Shown: piece by piece, positions 1 to 5,890 of the stretch
How positions within the stretch are numbered: position 1 is the first letter of the stretch
Layout: each line of letters opens with the position of its first letter
DNA from: Chloroflexota bacterium
GTDB lineage: Bacteria; Chloroflexota; Dehalococcoidia; SM23-28-2; RBG-16-64-32
Assembly (NCBI GenBank): GCA_022565075.1
Contig: JADFKG010000101.1
Coordinates: 1-7,596 of the forward strand
Direction: 5' to 3'
DNA length: 7,596 bases
Program-made: the position numbers and the translations under genes
Notes under the pieces: model-generated
Seen by the model: the letters and a program-made list of their open reading frames with translations, nothing else
Databases searched by the model: none
What the model was told of the DNA's origin: nothing

Positions 1-683
1 CCATCGAGATCGCCGCAGCGCACGAGGACGTCTACGCGACGGTCGGTGTTCACCCGCACGACGCGAAGACGCTGACCACGCGCGACGGAGAGGAGCTGGC
101 GCGGCTGGCGGAGTCGCCGAAGGTCGTTGCGATCGGCGAGATCGGCCTCGACTTCTTCCGCAACCTGTCGCCACGGGAGGACCAGTATCTGGCGTTCCGG
201 GAGCAGCTCGCGGTGGCGCGCGCCGTGAACCTGCCCGTCGTCATCCACTCGCGCGACGCGGACGAAGAGGTGTACGAGGTGCTGGCCGAGCACGCCGAGG
301 AGCTAGGCGCGCCCGAGGACCGCCTGATCGGCGTCATGCACTGCTATCCGGGCGACTTGCCGCTGGCGCTGCGCTACATCCGGCTGGGCTTCGCGATCTC
401 GATCGCGGGGCCCGTGACTTACGCCAAGTCGAACGTGACCCGGGCGGTGGCCGGCGCGATCCCGCTGACCAGCATGACGGTGGAGACGGACGCTCCGTAC
501 CTGCCGCCCCAGCGGATACGAGGACAGCGCAACGAGCCGGCGCACGTGCGTGACGTCGCAGAGTTCGTGGCGCAGCTGCGCGGAACACCCTATGAGACGG
601 TCGCCAAAGAGACTGCGAAGACGGCGTCGAGGCTGTTTGGCCTGACCGCCGACGTCGCGGAGCGGGCGGGAGGCGGGCGATGA
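1..683 (+). CDS. tatD: TatD-family metal-dependent hydrolase/deoxyribonuclease (5' end missing)
   Basis: This is the C-terminal 226 residues of a TatD-type amidohydrolase-fold enzyme, read in frame from base 3 with no stop until the TGA at 681-683. The first roughly 35-50 residues, which should carry the first metal-binding HxH, lie outside the window. Visible family motifs are GVHPHD (fragment residues 15-20), AIGEIGLD (43-50, metal-ligand Glu46), VIHSRDA (His82), MHCYPGD (His113 in the position of the family HCF-G motif) and ETDAPYL (Asp162). TatD proteins are cytosolic divalent-metal 3'-5' exonucleases or related hydrolases; the exact substrate cannot be read from sequence. The stop overlaps the start of the prenyl synthase as ATGA, so the two are probably translationally coupled. 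No truncation is seen inside the visible part. The family call is secure; the physiological role is not. Confidence 0.95.
   Translation, partial: IEIAAAHEDVYATVGVHPHDAKTLTTRDGEELARLAESPKVVAIGEIGLDFFRNLSPREDQYLAFREQLAVARAVNLPVVIHSRDADEEVYEVLAEHAEELGAPEDRLIGVMHCYPGDLPLALRYIRLGFAISIAGPVTYAKSNVTRAVAGAIPLTSMTVETDAPYLPPQRIRGQRNEPAHVRDVAEFVAQLRGTPYETVAKETAKTASRLFGLTADVAERAGGGR
668..673 (+). promoter_or_regulatory. Ribosome binding site of the prenyl synthase gene
   Basis: GGGAGG lies six bases before the ATG at 680, inside the last codons of tatD. It supports the 680 start and independent ribosome loading as well as coupling through the ATGA overlap. Confidence 0.75.
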
Positions 684-1642
684 GGACAACGCCGCTTTAC
701 GGCGCCGTGCAGGACGACCTGAGCCGCGTCGAGGCGGTGTTCGACGAGATCAAGAAGGTCGACTTCGGGCCGCTGAGCGAGATGCTGGGGATGGTGTTGG
801 GCGGCGGCGGCAAGCTGATGCGGCCCGGACTGGCGCTGCTGTGCGGCCGCTTCGGCACGTACGATCTCGACAGGCTGGTGTCGCTGGCGGCCTCGGTGGA
901 GCTGCTGCACACCGCCACGCTGGTGCACGACGACGTGATCGACCGCGCGGACACACGCCGCGGCCGGCCGACGGTGAACAGCGCCTTCGAGAACTCGACG
1001 ACGGTGATGCTGGGGGACTTCCTGTTCGCTCACGCAGCGAATCGCGCCGTGGAGACGGGCAGCCTGCGTGTCGTGCAGCTGTTCTCCGAGACGCTGATGA
1101 TCATGGCCAGGGGCGAGATCCGGCAGGACCTGGCCGCCTACGACAGCCGGCAGACGATCCGCGATTACCTGGCGCGCATCGGCGGCAAGACTGCCTCGCT
1201 CTTCGCGACGGCGTGCGAAGGGGCGGGGGAGATCTCGAAACAGCCGGAGGAGCAGGTGAGCGCACTGCGAGAGTACGGCTACAACTTCGGGATGGCGTTT
1301 CAGGTGGTGGACGACATCCTCGACTTCACCGGCGATGAAGAGGAGATGGGAAAGCCCGTCGGCAGTGACCTGATGCAGGGAACGCTGACGCTGCCATCGT
1401 TCCTGCTGATGGAGCGCTCGCCGAACGGCAACCCCGTGGAAGCGTACTTCAAGGCGCCTTCGCCGGAGAAGCTGCAAGCGGCCGTGAAGACGGTCCGCGA
1501 ATCAGGCGCGGTCGAAGAATCATCGCAGATGGCGAAGGACTTTTGCGGGCGGGCGATCGATGCGCTCTCCGCGCTGCCCGATACGGCTGACAGGGAGACG
1601 CTGGCGGAGCTGGCGCGGTACGTCCTCGACCGACACAGCTGA
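680..1642 (+). CDS. Trans-type long-chain polyprenyl diphosphate synthase
   Basis: This 320-residue protein is a full-length class I prenyl elongase. It condenses isopentenyl diphosphate units onto an allylic diphosphate in trans configuration. Motifs in order are GGGGKLMRP (residues 41-49, substrate-binding Lys45 and Arg48), LVHDDVID with the first aspartate-rich motif at 84-88 followed by RR at 93-94, a GGKTASLF helix (168-175), and FQVVDDILD with the second aspartate-rich motif at 211-215, then KPVGSD (225-230). The residue five before the first motif is Ala79, a small side chain as in octaprenyl/heptaprenyl synthases rather than the aromatic residue of short-chain enzymes. The product is therefore probably a long chain, such as a quinone side chain; exact length is inference. 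The start ATG at 680 has GGGAGG at 668-673 six bases upstream and overlaps the tatD stop. A geranylgeranyl synthase is the main alternative. Confidence 0.95.
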   Translation: MRTTPLYGAVQDDLSRVEAVFDEIKKVDFGPLSEMLGMVLGGGGKLMRPGLALLCGRFGTYDLDRLVSLAASVELLHTATLVHDDVIDRADTRRGRPTVNSAFENSTTVMLGDFLFAHAANRAVETGSLRVVQLFSETLMIMARGEIRQDLAAYDSRQTIRDYLARIGGKTASLFATACEGAGEISKQPEEQVSALREYGYNFGMAFQVVDDILDFTGDEEEMGKPVGSDLMQGTLTLPSFLLMERSPNGNPVEAYFKAPSPEKLQAAVKTVRESGAVEESSQMAKDFCGRAIDALSALPDTADRETLAELARYVLDRHS

Positions 1643-1660
1643 GTCAGGCTAAAGCCTGAC
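1643..1660. terminator. Palindrome in the convergent gap, possible bidirectional terminator or REP-like repeat
   Basis: GTCAGGCT and AGCCTGAC form a perfect 8-bp inverted repeat around AA (in practice a 7-bp stem with a TAAA loop), starting on the base after the prenyl synthase stop and ending 15 bases before the end of the last leftward gene. Its position between convergent genes fits a shared terminator. Neither side has a T-run, so it is not a classical intrinsic terminator. It could instead be one copy of an interspersed palindromic repeat. A weaker 6-bp repeat (GCGGAT at 1663-1668 with ATCCGC at 1678-1683) follows and covers the stop codon of the leftward gene. Confidence 0.45.
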
Positions 1661-1675
1661 CTGCGGATCAGGGCG

Positions 1676-2107
1676 CTATCCGCCGAGCGTCTTGCGGTTC
1701 TTCTTCCTCTTGGCGGTCTTGGCCGTGCCAAACCCGTACTGGTCGACGCCCCACTTGTCGCGATATCCGGCTTCGGAGTATTGAGACAGCGCCTTGTCGC
1801 GACCGGCGGCGATGTCTCCACGCCCGGGGCGAGGCCTGGACTTCGGCTTGACGAGCTCGGGGTGCTCGAAGCCCTTCATGCGCTTGGCGCGCTGCTTGAC
1901 CTCTTTGCCCATATGCCAGAACGTGCCCTTGTCGGGGATGCGGCGCGGGTAGCCGTCGCGCATCGTGAAGGCGGCGAACGTGGACATCATGCGCGGCGCC
2001 TCGCGGCTGCACTCGGGGCAGGGAGAGGGATCCGAGGCGTCGCGCATCTGGCGAATCTCCTCAAAGATACCGTGGCAATGTTCGCAGTAGTACTCGTAGA
2101 GCGGCAT
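1676..2107 (-). CDS. FmdB-family zinc-ribbon protein, longer paralogue
   Basis: This 143-residue protein begins with the FmdB-type (CxxC_CxxC) zinc ribbon: MPLYEYYCEHC with Cys8 and Cys11, then CPEC with Cys30 and Cys33, expected to bind one zinc. After the ribbon come RMMSTFAAFTM (39-49), VKPKSRPR (86-93), an aromatic/glycine stretch ending DQYGFG (122-127) and a strongly basic tail AKRKKNRK (132-139). FmdB proteins are named for a putative formamidase regulator, but their molecular function is not established. The length exceeds the usual 60-110 residues because of the C-terminal extension. The ATG at 2107 is one base after the stop of its paralogue and has AGGAAGGG (2113-2120) five bases upstream. 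It is the last gene of the leftward unit. A nucleic-acid or ribosome-associated role is only a guess from the basic tail. Confidence 0.88.
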   Translation of the reverse strand: MPLYEYYCEHCHGIFEEIRQMRDASDPSPCPECSREAPRMMSTFAAFTMRDGYPRRIPDKGTFWHMGKEVKQRAKRMKGFEHPELVKPKSRPRPGRGDIAAGRDKALSQYSEAGYRDKWGVDQYGFGTAKTAKRKKNRKTLGG

Positions 2108-2108
2108 G

Positions 2109-2405
2109 CTATCCCTTCCTCGTTCGCCCTTTCGTCTTTCCGCTAGCGCTACGCCTGGGGGCGCTCTTCGGTTTCACGCGCGCGATTGGCGGCTTCTTTG
2201 CGCCGTCACGGACGTCGTGGTGATGGTAGGGGACGCGCTCCCTGAGGCCCTTGCGCCTCGACATCGTGGCGAACGTCGTCGGCATGATGCGGTCGGAGCT
2301 GCGGCCGCAATCCGGGCAGGCTACAGGCTGATCGGAGCGAGAGATCGCCTGCAACGAGTCGAAGACCTTGTCGCACTTCTCGCAGTAGTACTCGTAAAGG
2401 GGCAC
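2109..2405 (-). CDS. FmdB-family zinc-ribbon protein, shorter paralogue
   Basis: This 98-residue protein opens with MPLYEYYCEKC, having Cys8/Cys11 and CPDC with Cys30/Cys33, the same spacing as the neighbouring paralogue. The ribbon is followed by RIMPTTFATM (39-48), a His-rich patch HHHD (61-64), VKPKSAPR (77-84) and a Lys/Arg-rich tail to residue 98. The start is GTG at 2405, supported by GAGGT at 2412-2416 six bases upstream and by exact alignment of the N-terminus with the paralogue. It starts two bases after the recO stop, so its Shine-Dalgarno lies in the last recO codons. Zinc binding is well supported; biochemical role is unknown. The pair looks like an old tandem duplication, since only the ribbon and a few tail motifs are conserved. 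Confidence 0.87.
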   Translation of the reverse strand: MPLYEYYCEKCDKVFDSLQAISRSDQPVACPDCGRSSDRIMPTTFATMSRRKGLRERVPYHHHDVRDGAKKPPIARVKPKSAPRRSASGKTKGRTRKG

Positions 2406-2407
2406 GT

Positions 2408-3193
2408 TTAGACCTCAATCTTGGTGCGCGCACCTTCGCGGCGCAGGTGGTCAATGAAGGCAGCCGCGTTCACGTTCCGCTCCAGGACGCCGATGATGTA
2501 GCTGCGGAGGTGACGTTCGACCTCCTCAGCGAGCGCCGGCGGCACGTTGACGCGCGCTACATCGTTATACGACCCGCGCTGTAGTAGACGCAAGACCTTG
2601 AGGCCATTGAGAGTCATCACGCGCGGGCCGGCGAGGCCGGGGACGCACTGGCGGCAGACTGTGCCGCCGGCGACGGGCGCGAAGAAGTTGTCGACGGGTT
2701 CGAGGGCGTTGCCGCAGCCGACGCAGCGTTCGAGCTCGGGACGAAAGCCGGATTGGTCAAGCAGCTGCATCTCGAAGAATCGAAGGACGGTGTCGGGGGC
2801 CGGGCTGGATTCAAGGCGGCCGAGCGTGTCCAGGAGGAGCCGGTAAGTCGGGAGGCTCTGCACGTGGTCGGCGGTCATGCGATCGGTTAGTTCGGCGACG
2901 TAAAGGGCGCGGCTGAGGAGGTCGAGGTCGTCGCGGAGGCCGCGGAAGCTGGCGAGCGTCTCACAGCCGGTGATGACGTCTGAGACGTGGCCCCGGGCGA
3001 GCTGGAGCTGACAGCGGTTGAGAGGCTGGAGGTGCCCGGAGAGACGGCTGGTGGTCTTACGAACGCCCTTCGCCTTGGCCTCCATCTTGCCGAACGTTGG
3101 CGTGAACAGGGTGAGGATGCGGTCGGCTTCGCCGAGCTTGCGTCCGCGCAGGATGATCGCCTCCGTCTTGTAGAGGCGCGCCCTGGGTGGCAT
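2408..3193 (-). CDS. recO: DNA repair protein RecO
   Basis: This 261-residue protein matches RecO, which loads RecA on SSB-coated single-stranded DNA together with RecR and anneals complementary strands. The N-terminal OB-fold part is seen in YKTEAIILRGRKLGEADRIL (8-27) and AKAKGVRKTTSRLSGHLQP (39-57). The helical middle follows, then a C4 zinc site CVGC (157-160) and CRQC (180-183), present in many but not all RecO proteins. The open frame continues upstream, but the homologous region begins at MPPRARLY, so ATG 3193 is chosen. That ATG shares its A with the recR TGA stop (TGATG), pointing to translational reinitiation; the nearest GGAG is about 14 bases away, too far to be strong. Length is normal for the family. 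Placement directly after recR fits the RecOR complex. Confidence 0.95.
   Translation of the reverse strand: MPPRARLYKTEAIILRGRKLGEADRILTLFTPTFGKMEAKAKGVRKTTSRLSGHLQPLNRCQLQLARGHVSDVITGCETLASFRGLRDDLDLLSRALYVAELTDRMTADHVQSLPTYRLLLDTLGRLESSPAPDTVLRFFEMQLLDQSGFRPELERCVGCGNALEPVDNFFAPVAGGTVCRQCVPGLAGPRVMTLNGLKVLRLLQRGSYNDVARVNVPPALAEEVERHLRSYIIGVLERNVNAAAFIDHLRREGARTKIEV
2412..2416 (-). promoter_or_regulatory. Ribosome binding site deciding a GTG start
   Basis: GAGGT on the minus strand sits six bases before the GTG at 2405 and overlaps the last recO codons. It supports the GTG as the start of the shorter zinc-ribbon gene. Confidence 0.7.
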
Positions 3194-3813
3194 CAGGCGC
3201 CGTCCATCTCCTGGCGTCCCTCGATTGCCCGCGTCAGCGTCAGGTCGTCGGCGTACTCTAGGTCGCCACCGGCGGGCAGGCCGCGGGCGAGGCGAGTGAC
3301 TCGCAGGCCGAGCGGGCCGATAAGCCGGCTGAGGTACATGGAGGTGGCCTCGCCCTCGAGGTTCGGGTTCGTGGCGAGGATGATCTCCTTCGTTTCGCCG
3401 GCGCGCAGCCGGTCGAGGAGCTCGGACACTTTGAGGTCGTCCGGGCCGATGCCGTCCATCGGCGAGATTGCGCCGTGAAGGACGTGGTAGAGGCCGTGGT
3501 AAGAGCCGGTACGCTCCAGCGCGAGGATGTCGAGCGGCTCTTCGACGACGCACATGATCGAGCGGTCGCGCCCGGAGTCAGTGCAGATGCGGCAGGGGTC
3601 GACCTCCGTGACGTTCTGGCAGGTCGAGCAGAGCGTGACCTTGTCTTTGACCTCGACGATCGCCTCGGCGAGGGAATGGGCGTCCGCCGCGGGCATGCGC
3701 AGCAGGTAGTAAGCCAGGCGCTGGGCGCTCTTGGGACCGATGCCGGGAAGCCGGTAGAACTCCTCGATCAGACGGGCCAGAGGCGCGGCGGTGGAGGTGG
3801 TGCGCTCGTTCAC
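3193..3813 (-). CDS. recR: Recombination mediator protein RecR
   Basis: This 206-residue protein is a complete RecR, the toroidal DNA-clamp partner of RecO (and RecF) in RecA loading at gaps. Visible parts in order are a helix-hairpin-helix RLPGIGPKSAQRLAYYLL (21-38), a C4 zinc finger with Cys62, Cys65, Cys74 and Cys77, a Toprim domain starting at IMCVVEEPLDILALE (86-100) with the HGAISPMDGIGPDDL segment (113-127) and ATNPNLEGEATSMYL (147-161), and the C-terminal ARGLPAGGDLEYAD (176-189). The start is GTG at 3813, with a GGAG nine bases upstream. It lies 18 bases after ebfC and overlaps recO by one base. Linkage to dnaX and ebfC is the common bacterial arrangement and supports the call. Confidence 0.97.
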   Translation of the reverse strand: MNERTTSTAAPLARLIEEFYRLPGIGPKSAQRLAYYLLRMPAADAHSLAEAIVEVKDKVTLCSTCQNVTEVDPCRICTDSGRDRSIMCVVEEPLDILALERTGSYHGLYHVLHGAISPMDGIGPDDLKVSELLDRLRAGETKEIILATNPNLEGEATSMYLSRLIGPLGLRVTRLARGLPAGGDLEYADDLTLTRAIEGRQEMDGA

Positions 3814-3831
3814 GTCAGGCCGCTCCGGCGA

Positions 3832-4182
3832 TCAGCCGAGGTCCATGCCGGGGATCTTGAGGCCACCGGCGAGGCCCGCCAGCTGCTGCATCTGGCCGCT
3901 TCGCACTTGTTCGAGGCCGTCGTTCATGGCGGCCATGATCAGGTCCTGGAGCATCTCCACGTCGTCCGGGTCCACAGCGTCCGGCTGGATCGAGATCGTT
4001 TTGAGCGCCGGATGGGCGGTGAGGACGACGTGCACGGCACCCCCGCCGGACGTTGCCTCGAACTCCATGTCGTCGAGCTTGGACTGGGCCTCGGCGAGCT
4101 TGGACTGCATCTGCTGGATCTGCTTCATCAGGTCGCCGCCGCCACCGCCGCCGCCGGCCGGCATCTTGGCTCGCTTAGGCAT
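3832..4182 (-). CDS. ebfC: YbaB/EbfC family nucleoid-associated DNA-binding protein
   Basis: This 116-residue protein matches the YbaB/EbfC family of small dimeric nucleoid-associated proteins that bind DNA in the cytoplasm. The core runs from DLMKQIQQMQSKLAEAQSKL (17-36), a long helix with coiled-coil character, through the strands AVHVVLTAHPALKTISIQPD (49-68) to the helices around DPDDVEMLQDLIMAAMNDGL (71-90) and a Gly/Met-rich tail. The N-terminus is MPKRAK, then seven glycines (10-16). The frame is open further upstream, but ATG 4182 has an excellent AGGAGG five bases away and the start of homology agrees; ATG 4164 is a weaker alternative. The gene overlaps the 3' end of dnaX by eight bases. 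The dnaX-ebfC-recR order is the classical one. Confidence 0.95.
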   Translation of the reverse strand: MPKRAKMPAGGGGGGGDLMKQIQQMQSKLAEAQSKLDDMEFEATSGGGAVHVVLTAHPALKTISIQPDAVDPDDVEMLQDLIMAAMNDGLEQVRSGQMQQLAGLAGGLKIPGMDLG

Positions 4183-5845
4183 CTGGGCCTCCTTCTCCTT
4201 CTTTGCTTGACGATACGGTGCGCGCCCCCAACTCCTGGGCGGCCTTGACGAGATGACCGCCCTTCGGCTCGGGCGTTTCGGAGCTGCGGTCGCGCGGTGC
4301 GTGTTCGTACTTGACTTCGACTTTGCGGCCGAGCGCGGTCGAGAAGAGTTCGTCGAGCGGCTCCTGGTAGGCACCGCTCTCGACGCGCTCCAGGTGGAAC
4401 GTGTGATAGAAGCCGAGGACGACGGTGTCGCCCTCCGCCGAGAGCACTTCGCAGGAGCCGTTGAGGAGCGCCGAGAGCTGGCGGTCACCCTCTCTGCTGG
4501 CCTGCCGGACGCTGGCCAGTAGATCGTCCGTAGCGGCCACGGCCGGTGCGGCCTTCGCAGGCTGCGTTACCGGCTTCTTTTCGGGCTCCGGGGTGGGTGC
4601 GGGCTCTGTCTTTGGCTCGGGCGCCGGTTCGGACTTCGCCGCGGGTTTCGGCGCCGGCTTCTCGCGCGCTGCTGGCGCACGCCGTTCTGGCGGTGGGGCG
4701 GGTTGTGCCGGCTTCTCGCCGTCCGCGGTGAGGTCGAGCAGCGCGAGTTCGAGCGGGAGCGAACCGCCGGTGCCGGATGGGTCGTCGCGGAAGTCGGCGC
4801 GGGCGAAGGCCTGAAGGCCGCGGATGATGGCGTCTTTCGGCAGGTCCGCTGCTTCGGCACGCACCTCGGCGGCCATATCGGCGGGCAGATCGAGCGATTC
4901 GGCGGCGCCCGCCTTGGCGAGGAGCAGGCCCCGCAGGTACCTGACCACCTGCCTGGCGAACTGCCGCATGTCCAGGCCGTCGTCGCGCACCTGGGCGATG
5001 AGGCGCAGTCCGGCAGCGAGGTCGCCAGCCAACGCCGCGCGGGCGAGCTGTCCGCTGCGAGCGTCGACGCTGAGGCCGAGCGCTTCCTGCACCTGGTCCG
5101 CGGTCGGCGTCTTCCCGTAGTAGGTGACGGTCTGTTCGAGGGCGTTGACGGCATCGCGCAGGCTGCCGGTGGCAGAGCGGCCGATCTCCTCGAGCGAGGG
5201 ACGGTCGATCTCGAAGCCCTCCTGCTCGCAGATGTAGGTGAGTCGATCGACCATCGCCTGAAGCGGGATGCGCTTGAGGTCGAAGCGCTGGCAGCGGGAG
5301 GCGATCGTACCCATCACCTTGTGCGCCTCGGTGGTGGCGAGGACGAAGATGACGTGCGGCGGCGGCTCCTCGAGCGTCTTGAGGAGCGCGTTCTGGGCAG
5401 CGGTGCTGAGCATGTGCACCTCGTCGAGGAGGTATACCTTGCGTCCGCCGGCCATCGGCGTGAGGACGACGTTCTCGCGCAGCTGGCGGATGTCGTCGAC
5501 GCTGTTGTGGCTGGCGGCGTCCTGCTCCACGAAGTCCATCGCCCGGCCCTCGATGAAGGCGCGGCAGGAGTCGCACTTGTTGCAGGGTTCGCCGTCCTCG
5601 GGCGCGGCGCAGTTCGCCGCCTTGGCGAGCAACCGCCCGAGCGTCGTCTTGCCGGTGCCGCGCGGCCCGCAGAAGAGATAGGCGTGGGCGAGGCGGCCGG
5701 AGGCGACAGCGTTGCGTAACGTGCGCGTGATCGCGTCGTGGCCATGCACTTCGGCGAAGGACTGAGGGCGCCACTTGCGGTAGAGGACCTCGCCGGATGC
5801 CGGGGACGCTGGTTCGGCCGGGGCGGAAAGAGGGAGCTCGCTCAC
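4175..5845 (-). CDS. dnaX: DNA polymerase III clamp-loader subunit gamma/tau
   Basis: This 556-residue protein is the ATPase that loads the beta sliding clamp at replication forks. The AAA+ module starts at LYRKWRPQSF (21-30) and shows Walker A GPRGTGKTT (60-68), a zinc site of Cys79, Cys88, Cys91 and Cys94, Walker B with DEVH (141-144), the SRC motif with arginine finger Arg184, and sensor 2 GSLRDA (227-232). The clamp-loader helical domains continue to about 372. A Pro/Ala/Glu/Lys linker (377-437) leads to a C-terminal domain (440-515) with GDTVVLGFYHTFH (472-484). GTG 5845 is the only ATG/GTG/TTG in frame between the ybeY stop and the conserved core. No Shine-Dalgarno precedes it, but a TATAAT does, so the message may be leaderless. 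I see no slippery heptamer for a gamma/tau frameshift. The product ends inside ebfC. Confidence 0.97.
   Translation of the reverse strand: MSELPLSAPAEPASPASGEVLYRKWRPQSFAEVHGHDAITRTLRNAVASGRLAHAYLFCGPRGTGKTTLGRLLAKAANCAAPEDGEPCNKCDSCRAFIEGRAMDFVEQDAASHNSVDDIRQLRENVVLTPMAGGRKVYLLDEVHMLSTAAQNALLKTLEEPPPHVIFVLATTEAHKVMGTIASRCQRFDLKRIPLQAMVDRLTYICEQEGFEIDRPSLEEIGRSATGSLRDAVNALEQTVTYYGKTPTADQVQEALGLSVDARSGQLARAALAGDLAAGLRLIAQVRDDGLDMRQFARQVVRYLRGLLLAKAGAAESLDLPADMAAEVRAEAADLPKDAIIRGLQAFARADFRDDPSGTGGSLPLELALLDLTADGEKPAQPAPPPERRAPAAREKPAPKPAAKSEPAPEPKTEPAPTPEPEKKPVTQPAKAAPAVAATDDLLASVRQASREGDRQLSALLNGSCEVLSAEGDTVVLGFYHTFHLERVESGAYQEPLDELFSTALGRKVEVKYEHAPRDRSSETPEPKGGHLVKAAQELGARTVSSSKEGEGGPDA
4188..4193 (-). 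promoter_or_regulatory. Strong ribosome binding site of ebfC inside dnaX
   Basis: AGGAGG on the minus strand lies five bases before the ebfC ATG and is made from the last Glu-Gly codons of dnaX. It fixes the ebfC start at 4182 and means ebfC translation begins before dnaX translation ends. Confidence 0.85.
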
Positions 5846-5851
5846 GGGCCC

Positions 5852-5880
5852 ATTATAGAGTGGATGGCGGACAGTGGTTA
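5852..5880 (-). promoter_or_regulatory. Putative sigma-70-type promoter of the dnaX unit, leaderless
   Basis: A perfect TATAAT occupies 5857 down to 5852 on the minus strand. Seventeen bases further upstream is TAACCA (5880-5875), a poor -35 matching three of six consensus positions. The -10 box is followed by GGGCCC (5851-5846) and then the dnaX GTG. The usual spacing of about seven bases puts transcription start at or next to 5845, the first base of the start codon. The GC-only discriminator resembles that of growth-rate or ppGpp-sensitive promoters; that regulatory reading is inference. Such an AT-rich hexamer is conspicuous in this GC-rich context. Confidence 0.65.
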
Positions 5881-5890
5881 GTGGTTAGTG
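5873..5890. repeat. Short tandem repeat of AGTGGTT, 2.6 copies
   Basis: AGTGGTT occurs at 5873-5879 and 5880-5886 with a partial AGTG at 5887-5890. The repeat spans the ybeY stop codon (5885-5887) and the weak -35 region of the dnaX promoter. It may be a remnant of a longer heptanucleotide microsatellite. Confidence 0.7.

Noticed and set aside
590..1477. A 295-codon open frame on the minus strand opposite the prenyl synthase
   Set aside because: The protein is rich in His, Arg and Gln with no family motif, typical of an antisense frame, and the plus strand encodes a full synthase.
3194..3553. Upstream extension of recO inside recR (a 381-residue version)
   Set aside because: The extension reads recR in another frame as Arg/Pro-rich sequence; RecO homology begins at the Met at 3193, which has the TGATG overlap.
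4183..4488. Upstream extension of ebfC inside dnaX (a 218-residue version)
   Set aside because: The added part is Ser/Arg-rich shadow of dnaX; a strong AGGAGG and family homology place the start at 4182.
4575..4590. Possible -1 frameshift site in the dnaX linker (AAAAG run)
   Set aside because: The run does not fit an X XXY YYZ slippery heptamer and I see no clear stem-loop or early stop that would make a gamma form.
4703..5719. A 338-codon open frame on the plus strand opposite dnaX
   Set aside because: It is the GC-rich antisense shadow of dnaX, with no recognisable motif, and the minus-strand DnaX reading has complete family motifs.
5842..5853. A three-codon upstream frame (ATG GGC CCG TGA) whose stop overlaps the dnaX GTG
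   Set aside because: Its ATG overlaps the TATAAT box itself, so it would not be in the transcript if that promoter is used.
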